This document shows, in pieces, positions 1 through 7,925 of a stretch of 64,000 nucleotides of DNA. Source of the DNA: an uncultured Alphaproteobacteria bacterium (lineage in GTDB: Bacteria > Pseudomonadota > Alphaproteobacteria > RF32 > CAG-239); assembly GCA_910584385.1 (NCBI GenBank), contig CAJUAK010000007.1, positions 1 to 64,000 of the forward strand. Direction: 5' to 3'. Position numbers and translations under genes: made by a program. Within the stretch, counting starts at the first letter, position 1. Every line of letters begins with the position of its first letter. The notes beneath the pieces were generated by a model. That model saw only the letters and a list, made by a program, of their open reading frames with translations. It did no database searches and was not told where the DNA came from.

Positions 1-12
1 CTTTTTATTCAT

Positions 13-49
13 CCACCACTAAAGTGGTGGTTTTCTACAAGGCGTCAAT
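13..49 (+). repeat. Palindromic element end, IS605/PATE-like
   Basis: A perfect 7-bp stem with a TAAA loop (13-30: CCACCAC/GTGGTGG) is followed by TTTTCTACAAGGC. The same arrangement, with different stem bases but the same loop and downstream bases, occurs at 16462-16496. Stem covariation around a fixed loop indicates conserved secondary structure. It looks like the right end of a small hairpin-bounded mobile element whose remainder lies outside the window. The IS200/IS605 relationship is inferred, since no transposase is present. Confidence 0.45.
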
Positions 50-78
50 AAAAAGCCCGGAAAATTCCGGGCTTTTTT
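50..78. terminator. Bidirectional terminator after pgk
   Basis: GCCCGG/CCGGGC stem with A- and T-runs on both sides. It lies directly downstream of the minus-strand pgk stop and abuts the palindromic element. Confidence 0.8.
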
Positions 79-84
79 GTTTGT

Positions 85-1293
85 TTATTTCTTCAAGACG
101 ACAACGCCCGGAAGTTCTTTTCCTTCCATCCATTCCAGGAAGGCGCCGCCTGCCGTAGAAATGTATGAAAACTTATTTTCAACGCCGGCATTTGCCAAAG
201 CAGATACCGTATCGCCGCCGCCGGCAACAGACATCAATTTTCCTTCTGATGTCAATTTTGCAGCATGGGCCGCAACTTCATTGGTTGCCGTGTCAAAAGG
301 CTTCAATTCAAAAACGCCAAGAGGGCCGTTCCATACCAAAGTTTTGCATTCGTCAAGCTTTTGATTGATGGAAGCGATTGTTTTTGCGCCAACATCCATC
401 AAAATCCAGCCATCAGCCGGAATATGCTCTAAATCTACGGTCTTATGTTCTGCTCCGGCTTTGAATTCTTTCGCAACAACAACATCTTTAGGCAAAATGA
501 TTTCGCAATTGTTGTCTTTGGCGGTTTTCATAATCTCTTTTGCCGTTTCCAACATATCCATCTGAACCAATGAATTAACTTCGTTTACCGTATCAATGCC
601 GCTGGCTTTCATGAAAGTATGCGCCATACCGCCGGAGATAACCAGCTTATTTACTTTTTTAACCAGATTGTTCAGCAAATCCAGCTTCGTAGAAACTTTT
701 GAACCGCCGACAACAGCCATTAACGGGCGTTTCGGATCATTTAAACCTTGAGAAAGGGCGTTAACTTCTTCTTCCATCAGCAACCCGAAAGCGGCCGGGC
801 GTTCTTTAACGGCGGCAACCATGGAAGCATGGGCGCGGTGAGCAGTTGAAAAAGCGTCTGAAACATAAACATCTGCAGGCTTGACTAATTCTTTAGCAAA
901 ATTTTCGTCGCCTTTTTTCTCTTCATTATAAAAGCGCAGATTTTCAAGCAGCAAAACTTCATCATCTTTCATTGCCTTAACCGCAGCTTCAACTTTGGGG
1001 CCAATGCAGTCATCAACAAAAACAACCTTATGCCCTAAAGCTTTTTCCAATTCCGGAGCAACGTGCGAAAGCGAATTTTTCATATCGCCTTTGCCTTCCG
1101 GGCGTCCGAAGTGGGAAATGACAACAACTTTAGCGCCTTTCTTCATCAATTCTTTAATTGTGGGAACCGTGCGTACAATACGCGCTGTATTGGTTACATG
1201 GAAATTTTCATCCATAGGCACATTCAAATCAGCGCGGAGCATTGCTACTTTGCCATGCAAGTCGCCTAAATCTTTAAGAGTTTTATATTCCAT
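85..1293 (-). CDS. pgk: Phosphoglycerate kinase
   Basis: Cytosolic glycolytic/gluconeogenic enzyme interconverting 1,3-bisphosphoglycerate plus ADP with 3-phosphoglycerate plus ATP. The 402-residue length is normal for bacterial PGK. The substrate-binding motif RADLNVP is at residues 20-26. An SHFGRP motif follows near residue 61, the GGSKVSTK nucleotide/hinge segment near 197, and GGGDT near 360. The start ATG has AAGGA about 8 nt upstream. It is the second gene of a gap-pgk operon, separated from gap by 59 bp containing a hairpin. A bidirectional terminator follows. Confidence 0.98.
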   Translation of the reverse strand: MEYKTLKDLGDLHGKVAMLRADLNVPMDENFHVTNTARIVRTVPTIKELMKKGAKVVVISHFGRPEGKGDMKNSLSHVAPELEKALGHKVVFVDDCIGPKVEAAVKAMKDDEVLLLENLRFYNEEKKGDENFAKELVKPADVYVSDAFSTAHRAHASMVAAVKERPAAFGLLMEEEVNALSQGLNDPKRPLMAVVGGSKVSTKLDLLNNLVKKVNKLVISGGMAHTFMKASGIDTVNEVNSLVQMDMLETAKEIMKTAKDNNCEIILPKDVVVAKEFKAGAEHKTVDLEHIPADGWILMDVGAKTIASINQKLDECKTLVWNGPLGVFELKPFDTATNEVAAHAAKLTSEGKLMSVAGGGDTVSALANAGVENKFSYISTAGGAFLEWMEGKELPGVVVLKK

Positions 1294-1317
1294 TATTTTT
1301 TCCTTTTTAAAAAGTTT

Positions 1318-1342
1318 CCCCGCTAAGCAGAACTTGGCGGGG
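1318..1342 (-). promoter_or_regulatory. Hairpin in gap-pgk intercistronic region
   Basis: CCCCGC/GCGGGG stem with a 13-nt loop between the gap stop and the pgk Shine-Dalgarno. There is no U-run directly after it, so it is more likely an mRNA processing or stability element than a full terminator. Confidence 0.45.
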
Positions 1343-1352
1343 ATGCTTTAAA

Positions 1353-2360
1353 TTAGCCGTTAACTTTTGCCATATGGGCAACCAAATCCAATACTTTATT
1401 GGAGTAGCCCCATTCATTGTCATACCAGCTTACAACCTTTACAAAAGTCGGGGTCAGCTGAATGCCGGCTTTGGCGTCAAAAATAGAAGTGCGCGCATCG
1501 CCCAAGAAGTCTGAAGAAACAACAGCATCTTCAGTATAACCCAAAATGCCTTTGAGTTCGCCTTCGGAAGCTTTCTTCATTGCAGCGCAAATTTCTTCAT
1601 AAGTGGTGGGTTTAACCAAGTTAGCTGTCAAATCGACAACAGAAACATCCAAGGTGGGAACGCGGAAAGACATACCTGTCAATTTTCCGTTCAAAGAAGG
1701 AATAACTTTTCCGACAGCCTTGGCAGCACCTGTAGAAGAAGGAATGATGTTGCCAGAAGCAGCGCGGCCGCCTCTCCAGTCTTTCATGGACGGGCCGTCA
1801 ACAGTCTTTTGTGTTGCTGTTGTTGAGTGAACAGTTGTCATCAAACCATCGGCAATGCCAAAAGCATCATTCAAAACTTTAGCAATCGGAGCCAAGCAGT
1901 TTGTTGTGCAAGATGCGTTGGAAACGAATTTTGTGCCTTTAACATAAGAATCGGTGTTTACGCCGCAAACAAACATCGGCGTATCATCTTTAGAAGGCGC
2001 AGACATAACAACATATTTTGCACCAGCGTCAATGTGTCCCTGGGCTTTTTCTTTGGTCAGGAACAAGCCTGTTGATTCAACAACATAATCTGCACCGATT
2101 TCGCCCCATTTCAAATCAGCAGGGTTCTTTTCGGCCGTAACGCGGATTGCTTTTCCGTTAACAACCAATTTGCCGTCTTTAATTTCAATTGTGCCGTCAA
2201 ACTGTCCGTGCATTGTATCATAGCGCAGCATGTAAGCCATGTATTCAACATCTATCAGGTCATTGATGCCTACGATTTCAATATCATTTCTTTTCTGAGC
2301 TGCACGGAAAACCAAACGTCCGATACGTCCAAAACCGTTAATACCGACACGAATTGTCAT
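1353..2360 (-). CDS. gap: Glyceraldehyde-3-phosphate dehydrogenase, type I
   Basis: Oxidative phosphorylation of glyceraldehyde-3-phosphate with NAD in the cytosol. At 335 residues it is full length. The Rossmann motif GFGRIGR is at residues 9-15, and the acidic INDL segment near 34 suggests NAD preference. The catalytic Cys151 sits in NASCTTNCLAP. A strong AAGGAAGGA ribosome site lies upstream of the ATG. It is first gene of the gap-pgk operon. A promoter is visible at 2432-2459, and the leader carries a GTGCGG/CCGCAC hairpin (2394-2410). Confidence 0.98.
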   Translation of the reverse strand: MTIRVGINGFGRIGRLVFRAAQKRNDIEIVGINDLIDVEYMAYMLRYDTMHGQFDGTIEIKDGKLVVNGKAIRVTAEKNPADLKWGEIGADYVVESTGLFLTKEKAQGHIDAGAKYVVMSAPSKDDTPMFVCGVNTDSYVKGTKFVSNASCTTNCLAPIAKVLNDAFGIADGLMTTVHSTTATQKTVDGPSMKDWRGGRAASGNIIPSSTGAAKAVGKVIPSLNGKLTGMSFRVPTLDVSVVDLTANLVKPTTYEEICAAMKKASEGELKGILGYTEDAVVSSDFLGDARTSIFDAKAGIQLTPTFVKVVSWYDNEWGYSNKVLDLVAHMAKVNG

Positions 2361-2393
2361 ATTAATATCCTTCCTTAAAAGTTTAAGTATATG

Positions 2394-2410
2394 TGCGGAA
2401 GCCCCGCACG
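2394..2410 (-). promoter_or_regulatory. 5' leader hairpin of gap mRNA
   Basis: GTGCGG/CCGCAC stem with a 5-nt loop, between the predicted transcription start and the gap ribosome site. A stabilising or regulatory role is inferred. Confidence 0.35.
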
Positions 2411-2431
2411 GGCATAAAATTAATCGTGCTT

Positions 2432-2459
2432 AATGTAACACGAAAATCATTTTTTTCAA
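2432..2459 (-). promoter_or_regulatory. Sigma-70-type promoter for gap-pgk
   Basis: On the minus strand TTGAAA (-35), a 16-bp spacer and TACATT (-10). This predicts a leader of about 65 nt before gap. Confidence 0.5.
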
Positions 2460-2536
2460 GACAATTTTATTTTTCATTGCAAAACCGCGGCTTTGCCAAA
2501 AATAGCCTAAAAAAGATATAAGGCATTCTTTATATA

Positions 2537-2565
2537 TTGACTCAGTGGGTTAATTATGCTATTCT
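2537..2565 (+). promoter_or_regulatory. Sigma-70-type promoter for the PGDYG gene
   Basis: TTGACT (2537-2542), a 17-bp spacer and TATTCT (2560-2565), close to consensus. Transcription would start near 2572 and give a leader of about 125 nt before the ATG at 2696. The stretch 2361-2695 otherwise holds only the gap promoter and the leader inverted repeat. Confidence 0.6.
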
Positions 2566-2582
2566 GAAGGTGTAATTATAAG

Positions 2583-2665
2583 TATATGTTTTATTATTAA
2601 AGATGTTTTCATAAATTGTTTTTAGAAGTTTCTAAGGGCGTTTATCTTTAATAATAAAATATATG
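2583..2665 (+). repeat. Long inverted repeat in mRNA leader
   Basis: Arms 2583-2604 and 2644-2665 are reverse complements over 22 bases except for a G-U-compatible position and the outermost base, and they enclose a 39-nt loop. Transcribed from the promoter at 2537-2565, it would fold into a long AU-rich stem about 30 nt ahead of the start codon. Confidence 0.6.
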
Positions 2666-2695
2666 CTTTTTGTTAAACTTCAAAAAAACATAACT

Positions 2696-3169
2696 ATGAA
2701 CAAGAATGAAATGAGAGCTTTTGTTGAGTCTGTAATCGCTAACGGCGCTGCTGTCCGCACCTATGCGAAATTCGCAAGAATTCAGGCAGTCATGGCGAAA
2801 GGCGGCGAAGCTGTCGAAACCATACTTTCAGATGGAACACGGGAAACAACCAACACCGCCAACCCCGGCGACTGGATTGTTACCAATCCCGGCGGAGAGC
2901 AATATATTGTTCCTGCCGAGAAGTTCCCCAAGAAGTATGAACCGGCTCCTGAACTCGGCGAGGGTTGGTTCAAACCGACCGGCGGCATTCAGAAGTTTCT
3001 GGAGCTGGAAGAAGATATCACCTTCGTCTGCTCTTGGGGCGAAACCCAGTTCATCAAGGCCGGCGGCATGATTAATGTTACCAACCTTGAGGACATCTAT
3101 GGGATTGCCCGCGAGGAGTTCTTCAGCACTTACCAAGAGTGCAGCGAAGACGGCACCTTCAAGGCTTAA
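2696..3169 (+). CDS. PGDYG-domain-like hypothetical protein
   Basis: Soluble 157-residue protein without signal peptide or membrane segment. A PGDWIVTNPGGEQYIVP segment in the first half matches the PGDYG-type domain found in small bacterial and phage proteins of unknown function. The ATG at 2696 gives the N-terminus MNKNEMRAF. An in-frame ATG at 2663 falls inside the inverted-repeat arm and is less likely. Neither start has an obvious Shine-Dalgarno. Codon use differs from the neighbours: AAG and C-ending codons dominate, whereas argS and pgk prefer AAA. That suggests high expression or transfer. It is monocistronic, with its own promoter and terminator. No function is assigned. Confidence 0.7.
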   Translation: MNKNEMRAFVESVIANGAAVRTYAKFARIQAVMAKGGEAVETILSDGTRETTNTANPGDWIVTNPGGEQYIVPAEKFPKKYEPAPELGEGWFKPTGGIQKFLELEEDITFVCSWGETQFIKAGGMINVTNLEDIYGIAREEFFSTYQECSEDGTFKA

Positions 3170-3195
3170 CCGTTAAAGCTCTGCTTTAATTACAG

Positions 3196-3228
3196 ACCGG
3201 ACGCCCAAAAGGCGCCCGGTTTTCTTTT
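3196..3228. terminator. Terminator between convergent genes
   Basis: ACCGG-a-CGCC / GGCG-c-CCGGT hairpin followed by TTTTCTTTT on the plus strand. It ends the PGDYG gene; the minus-strand nitroreductase stop overlaps its T-run. Confidence 0.7.
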
Positions 3229-3763
3229 ACCATTTATTCCAGTGAATCCGCTGCGGATTATACCTGTCTTCCGGCTGCTTGGGCTCTGCTGCCGGATATC
3301 CGGCAATAATTATTGCCGCCGGGCGGATATTCTCCGGCAGTTCCAAATATTCCTGAATGCCGGCAATGACCCGCGGCATCGGCGCTGCACCGCAAAAACA
3401 GGTGCCGATCCCCATGCTGTGGGCTGCAAGCATCAAATTCTGAGCTGCAAGCGCCGTATCAATATCGCCATAGCTCCATGTTTCGTCCTCTTTGTGGCGG
3501 CTGAAAGAATTATTTTCATCAGAACAGATAACAATCGCACAAGAAGCGTCTTTGGCAAAAGATGTCCACGGCTGTACACGGCGCAGCCCTTCCAGCTTTT
3601 CCTTGTCTTCAACAACGATAAACTCCCATTCCTGCTTGTTATGCGCCGAAGGGGCATATTGCGCAGCCCTGATTAATTTTTCAACATCTTCTTTAGAAAT
3701 TTTGCGGGACGAATCATATTGGCGAATCGAACGCCGGGTTAAAATCCCCTCCATTAATTCCAT
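3227..3763 (-). CDS. Nitroreductase-family FMN oxidoreductase
   Basis: Member of the small nitroreductase fold, which binds FMN as a dimer and uses NAD(P)H on nitro- or quinone-type substrates; the natural substrate is unknown. Its 178 residues are typical of the short subfamily. The FMN-phosphate motif RRSIRQY is at residues 10-16, PSAHNKQ at 38-44, and a GIGTCFCG motif lies near 118-125. GGAG precedes the ATG by about 8 nt. It lies 16 bp downstream of the 195-residue hypothetical gene on the same strand and is probably co-transcribed. Confidence 0.9.
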   Translation of the reverse strand: MELMEGILTRRSIRQYDSSRKISKEDVEKLIRAAQYAPSAHNKQEWEFIVVEDKEKLEGLRRVQPWTSFAKDASCAIVICSDENNSFSRHKEDETWSYGDIDTALAAQNLMLAAHSMGIGTCFCGAAPMPRVIAGIQEYLELPENIRPAAIIIAGYPAAEPKQPEDRYNPQRIHWNKW

Positions 3764-3779
3764 AATCCTACTCCTTTGG

Positions 3780-4367
3780 TTAGTTTACATTCCGCCGCAG
3801 GCTTTCAATGCGGGGCAGAACAGAATTTTCAATAATAAAAGCGATTGTTTTTTCCACCATATTATCCGTATTGTTTAGCGCAGATTCCGTTTCTGGGGAA
3901 GCTTTTTTTGAAGAAAGCTTTTCATAAACAGCAGCAAGGTCTTCCAGAGAATCTACCGTTTCAGCAAGGTAGGCGGGCATCTTAATATCTTTTTTTCCGC
4001 CCCAGAAGCCTTCGACATAACCATTGTAAACTTCCATAAAACGGCGGTGGCAGCGGCTGCCAAAATCTTCGTCATCAAAGGACGGAAGCCTGATTTTATT
4101 GGCTTTGACCTTTTCAAAAACCTCATCCCAGAGCCCCATAAAAAACTTAAAAAACAATTCGGCTTCCTCTTTATTTTCAAGCCTCGGCTCCTGCCCTGCC
4201 GGCCAAAAGGACGAGATGACTTCCCCGGGGCGCAGTTCAAGGTTAGGGCTGCAGACAGCGCCGGCAAAACGCATTTTGACCACATCCAGGGCAAGCGGAC
4301 ACTTATAATGTTCCAAAAGCTTTTCAAAAGCTTCATCCCCGATATATTTATTTTCCGTGTTTTTCAT
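3780..4367 (-). CDS. Hypothetical protein, 195 residues
   Basis: I do not recognise this protein with confidence. It is soluble, acidic and mostly helical, with a central run containing GYVEGFWGGKKD that faintly recalls UPF0149/YecA-type proteins. It lacks the SEC-C metal-binding tail of those families. The ATG at 4367 is chosen because AAAGGAG lies just upstream; an in-frame ATG 11 codons earlier has no good ribosome site. It heads a two-gene operon with the nitroreductase and diverges from the lipoprotein-argS operon across about 70 bp. Confidence 0.6.
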   Translation of the reverse strand: MKNTENKYIGDEAFEKLLEHYKCPLALDVVKMRFAGAVCSPNLELRPGEVISSFWPAGQEPRLENKEEAELFFKFFMGLWDEVFEKVKANKIRLPSFDDEDFGSRCHRRFMEVYNGYVEGFWGGKKDIKMPAYLAETVDSLEDLAAVYEKLSSKKASPETESALNNTDNMVEKTIAFIIENSVLPRIESLRRNVN

Positions 4368-4438
4368 ATCTGCTCCTTTTATCTGCTTGTCATTTTTCAC
4401 TTCTTAATATATAACTTTTCTGAATTGAGTTTAATGTA

Positions 4439-4771
4439 ATGGAGTTTTTGAAATTGTCCAGTGCAAAATATGGCAAAATTTTGCTGCTTATTCTCCTTGT
4501 AGCCGGCTGTTCACAGTTTCGCCCTTATGTCGACCGCAGGAGAGAAGCCGGCGTTCAGGATATTTCCCAGCTTTATGTCGGCGCTTCAAAACCCGATAAG
4601 CCAGCCATTTGCTATAACCTGCTGACAGCTTCTTATGACGAAGTCAAAGCTCTCGCCGATAACGAATGCAAAAAGCAGGAGACCGGCACAAGGGCCGAAC
4701 CGGTTAAGCAAACCGTGTTTACCTGCAAAATTTTTACTCCGAACCACTTTTATTTTAAATGCGTTAAATAA
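4439..4771 (+). CDS. Small lipoprotein
   Basis: A 110-residue precursor with a hydrophobic signal ending in the lipobox LVAG-Cys24, so it should be acylated and membrane anchored. The mature part is short, holds several cysteines and ends in aromatic/basic FYFKCVK. No family is recognised. It starts 12 bp ahead of argS in the same direction, so the two are probably one transcript. The ribosome site is weak. Confidence 0.65.
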   Translation: MEFLKLSSAKYGKILLLILLVAGCSQFRPYVDRRREAGVQDISQLYVGASKPDKPAICYNLLTASYDEVKALADNECKKQETGTRAEPVKQTVFTCKIFTPNHFYFKCVK

Positions 4772-4783
4772 CAGGAAAGAAAA

Positions 4784-6532
4784 ATGGATTTATCTTTAGA
4801 AAGCATCATTAATCAGAAAATGGCAGACGTTTTTGCCCAGCTTGGTCTGGATTCAAAATTTTCGACTGTAAAAGTGTCTGACCGTCCGGATTTAAGCGAT
4901 TTTCAGTGTAACGGCGCCCTCGCCCTGGCAAAAAGCGAACGCAAGAATCCCCGCGAAATTGCCGCGATGATTGCCGGAGCTTTGGAGAAAGACAGCGCTT
5001 TTTCTAAAATTTCCGTTGACGGCCCCGGCTTTATCAACATGAGCTTAAAAGACGAATTCATTGCCGCAGACATAGATAAAATCTCCGCGGACAGCCGTTT
5101 GGGCTGCGGAGAAGTTGCGTCTCCCAAACGCCTCGTATTGGACTACGGCGGCCCCAATGCCGCAAAAGCAATGCATGTCGGGCATTTGCGCTCCGGCGCC
5201 ATTGGCGAATCTATGCGCCGGATTGAGATTTTTGCCGGAAACGAAGTTATTGCCGATGTTCATATCGGCGATTGGGGTACCCCGATGGGCATGATTCTTG
5301 CCGAGATTATCCGCCAAGACGGCAGCCTTGAGAAAACTACGGGCTACGACATTGCCGCGATTACAGAATTTTATAAAAAAGCCAATATCCGCTGCAAAGA
5401 AGACGAAGCTGCCCGCGAAGAGGCAAGGATTATCACGGCCAAGCTTCAAGACAAAGTTCCTGAATATTATAATGCCTGGCAGCATTTGCGGAAAGTTTCC
5501 GTTGACGCCGTCAAAGAAAATTATAAAGAGCTGGACGTGCATTTTGACTTGTGGCTCGGCGAAAGCGACGCCCATGAAACCTGTAAAGAAATTGTCAAGC
5601 TTGCAAATGAAAAGGGGTTGTCCGAAAAAGACGGCGGCGCTTTGATTATCCGCCTGGACGAAGAAAACAGCAAAAAGCCTATGCCTCCGGTTATTTTGGA
5701 AAAATCTGACGGCGGGTTTACTTATCACACCACGGATATTGCCACAATTAAAATGCGCGTGGACGACCTTAAAGCCGATGAAATTATTTATTTTGTCGAC
5801 CAGAGGCAATCCCTCCATTTTGAACAGGTTTTTGCCGCCACGGAAAAACTCGGGACAGCACCGGGCGTCGGATTAAAGCATATCGGGTTCGGCACGGTCA
5901 ACGGCGCTGACGGGAAACCGTTTAAAACCCGCGACGGCGGCGTTATGACTTTAGAAAACCTTATCAAAATTTCCAAGGATAAGGTTCGCGAATCAATGCC
6001 CACAGCTGAAGAATCTCCCGAATACAGCGCGGAAGAAATCGAAAAAATGGTTTCACAAGTTGCCATGGCCGCAATTAAGTTTCAGGATTTGAAAAACAAT
6101 ATTGCCTCGGGATATGTTTTTGAATTGGAGGACTTTGCCAAGTTTGACGGAAAGACCGGGCCTTATATTCAATACGCCATTGCACGGATTAATTCTATTC
6201 TGCGCAAAGCAGAAGAAAAAAACATTCTTCCCGGCACTGTTAAAATAACGAATCCCGAAGAAAGGAATTTGGCATTGAAAATTTCCCAATTTAACAATGT
6301 CCTTATGCGTTGCGAAAAAGAAAAAGAACCCAGTATTATCGCTGATTACGCATATAATCTGGCGCAGATTTTCTCAAGCTTCTACAACACATCCCCGATT
6401 ATGGGCGAAACCGACCAAACGCTTGCGGCTTCCCGTTTGCGCCTGGCAAAAGTTGTAAGGGATATTCTTAAACAGCTGCTTTATTTGCTTGGTATTGAAG
6501 CACCCGAAGTTATGCTTAAAAAATCTTCGTAA
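4784..6532 (+). CDS. argS: Arginyl-tRNA synthetase
   Basis: Class I synthetase charging tRNA-Arg. At 582 residues it is full length. The N-terminal Arg-tRNA-synthetase domain covers about residues 1-85, the HVGH signature is residues 131-134, and FKTRDGG near residue 380 occupies the degenerate KMSKS position usual in this family. The C-terminal anticodon-binding DALR domain ends in LLYLLGIEAPEVM. AGGAAAG lies 5 nt before the ATG. It is preceded by a lipoprotein gene and followed after 19 bp by an MFS transporter. Confidence 0.97.
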   Translation: MDLSLESIINQKMADVFAQLGLDSKFSTVKVSDRPDLSDFQCNGALALAKSERKNPREIAAMIAGALEKDSAFSKISVDGPGFINMSLKDEFIAADIDKISADSRLGCGEVASPKRLVLDYGGPNAAKAMHVGHLRSGAIGESMRRIEIFAGNEVIADVHIGDWGTPMGMILAEIIRQDGSLEKTTGYDIAAITEFYKKANIRCKEDEAAREEARIITAKLQDKVPEYYNAWQHLRKVSVDAVKENYKELDVHFDLWLGESDAHETCKEIVKLANEKGLSEKDGGALIIRLDEENSKKPMPPVILEKSDGGFTYHTTDIATIKMRVDDLKADEIIYFVDQRQSLHFEQVFAATEKLGTAPGVGLKHIGFGTVNGADGKPFKTRDGGVMTLENLIKISKDKVRESMPTAEESPEYSAEEIEKMVSQVAMAAIKFQDLKNNIASGYVFELEDFAKFDGKTGPYIQYAIARINSILRKAEEKNILPGTVKITNPEERNLALKISQFNNVLMRCEKEKEPSIIADYAYNLAQIFSSFYNTSPIMGETDQTLAASRLRLAKVVRDILKQLLYLLGIEAPEVMLKKSS

Positions 6533-6551
6533 AGAAAAATAAGGAGGAAAA

Positions 6552-7856
6552 ATGCTGAAAATAAGGGAATATTTAACATCTATCCGGGTTATTATTTCCC
6601 CGTTAAGCGCTTTTTTCATCGGAACCCTTTTTACCTGCTGTGCCTACGGGCTGCTTTCATCTGACCTTGCTCTGCAGCTCAGCCAGAAAGAAGTGCCGAC
6701 ATTTTACAGCGGCTTAATCCTTTCGGTTTATTATGTCGGGTATATTTTCGCGACATTTTCCTCTTACAAAATTATTAATAAAGTCGGGCACATACGCGCC
6801 TTTTCAGCTTTTATTTCCATCCTTTCGGCACTGGTTCTGGGGCATGCCGTTTATTTTTCCCCCCTCTACTGGGGCGGGCTGCGTTTTTTGGAAGGGTTCT
6901 GCCTGGCTTCCGGTTTTATTTGCCTGGAAAGCTGGCTTAATACGCGTTCTACCAACCAAAGCCGAGGAATGATTATGTCGCTTTATATGATTACATCTTA
7001 TCTCGGTGCGGCTTTCGGGCAGCTTCTGCTTAATATTCCCGACAGCGAAGGCTTTATTATTTTTATTTTGGTTTCAGCGCTTTATTCCGTGGCTTTGGTT
7101 CCGATTTCCCTTACCGCCCTGCCTTCTCCGGATGTGAGCAAACACGAGCCGATGTCATTAAAACAATTATATAAGATTTCGCCGGTCGGCGTCATTTGCT
7201 GCGCCATCAGCGGCGTATTGGTCGGCGGCATTTATATCTTGGGAGCAATTTATGCAAAGCAATGCGGGCTGGATACCAAAAATATTTCTCTCTTCATGTT
7301 CTTCTGCATTATCGGCGGCATGTCCGCGCAGCTTCCTATCGGCCGGCTTTCAGATAAATTTGACCGGCGGATTGTTATGCTTGCCATGAGCTTTATTTTA
7401 TTCTTTCTGGCTCCTGCCATACATTTCTTTATCACAGACGGCATTGTTGAGCTTGCTGTTTCCGCCTTTTTGCTCGGGTGTTGTTCTTTTGTGCTTTACC
7501 CTATCAGCGTCTCCCACATCAATGACCTTATCAGGGATGAAGAACGAACCGAGGCAAGCGGCATGCTGATTATGATACAAAGTCTGGGCATGATTATCGG
7601 CCCGATTATCATTTCCTTTTTAATGCAGGAATTTGGTGCCATAAGCTTTTTGATAAGCTTTTCTGCCATTACCGGCTTCTTTGTTGTTTTTGCTTATTTG
7701 CGCATGCATGTTAAACCTAACTACATTAACAGCAGCAAAACAGATCCTGTTCCTCTGGCTCCTTCGCATATTTATCCGGAGATTACCCAACAGGACGAAC
7801 TTTCTTTTTATGGGAAACTTAAAGAAATTCTTTCAAAAAAGAAGAAAAATTACTAA
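6552..7856 (+). CDS. MFS transporter, YcaD-like
   Basis: A 434-residue inner-membrane protein with about 12 hydrophobic segments and the loop motif GRLSDKFDRR between segments 8 and 9, diagnostic of the major facilitator superfamily. The run from LQLSQKEVP through RFLEGFCLASGFICLESWLN resembles the YcaD subgroup. Substrate unknown. The C-terminus is a long charged cytoplasmic tail ending in KKKKNY. AGGAGG precedes the ATG. It is last gene of the lipoprotein-argS-MFS unit, with a strong terminator after it. Confidence 0.88.
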   Translation: MLKIREYLTSIRVIISPLSAFFIGTLFTCCAYGLLSSDLALQLSQKEVPTFYSGLILSVYYVGYIFATFSSYKIINKVGHIRAFSAFISILSALVLGHAVYFSPLYWGGLRFLEGFCLASGFICLESWLNTRSTNQSRGMIMSLYMITSYLGAAFGQLLLNIPDSEGFIIFILVSALYSVALVPISLTALPSPDVSKHEPMSLKQLYKISPVGVICCAISGVLVGGIYILGAIYAKQCGLDTKNISLFMFFCIIGGMSAQLPIGRLSDKFDRRIVMLAMSFILFFLAPAIHFFITDGIVELAVSAFLLGCCSFVLYPISVSHINDLIRDEERTEASGMLIMIQSLGMIIGPIIISFLMQEFGAISFLISFSAITGFFVVFAYLRMHVKPNYINSSKTDPVPLAPSHIYPEITQQDELSFYGKLKEILSKKKKNY

Positions 7857-7920
7857 AAATCCCCCCTTTCCCGCAACCGGGCTTTATCTTCCGCCCGGCT
7901 GCCGATTGGAGGGATTTTTT
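7855..7920. terminator. Nested bidirectional terminator
   Basis: Outer AAAAATCCC/GGGATTTTTT arms enclose a second stem (CCGGGC/GCCCGG). It separates the convergent MFS and gltX genes. Confidence 0.7.
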
Positions 7921-7925
7921 AAGCC

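Noticed and set aside
5045..5818. 257-codon minus-strand open frame
   Set aside because: Entirely opposite the well-supported argS gene; low-quality composition and no ribosome site.
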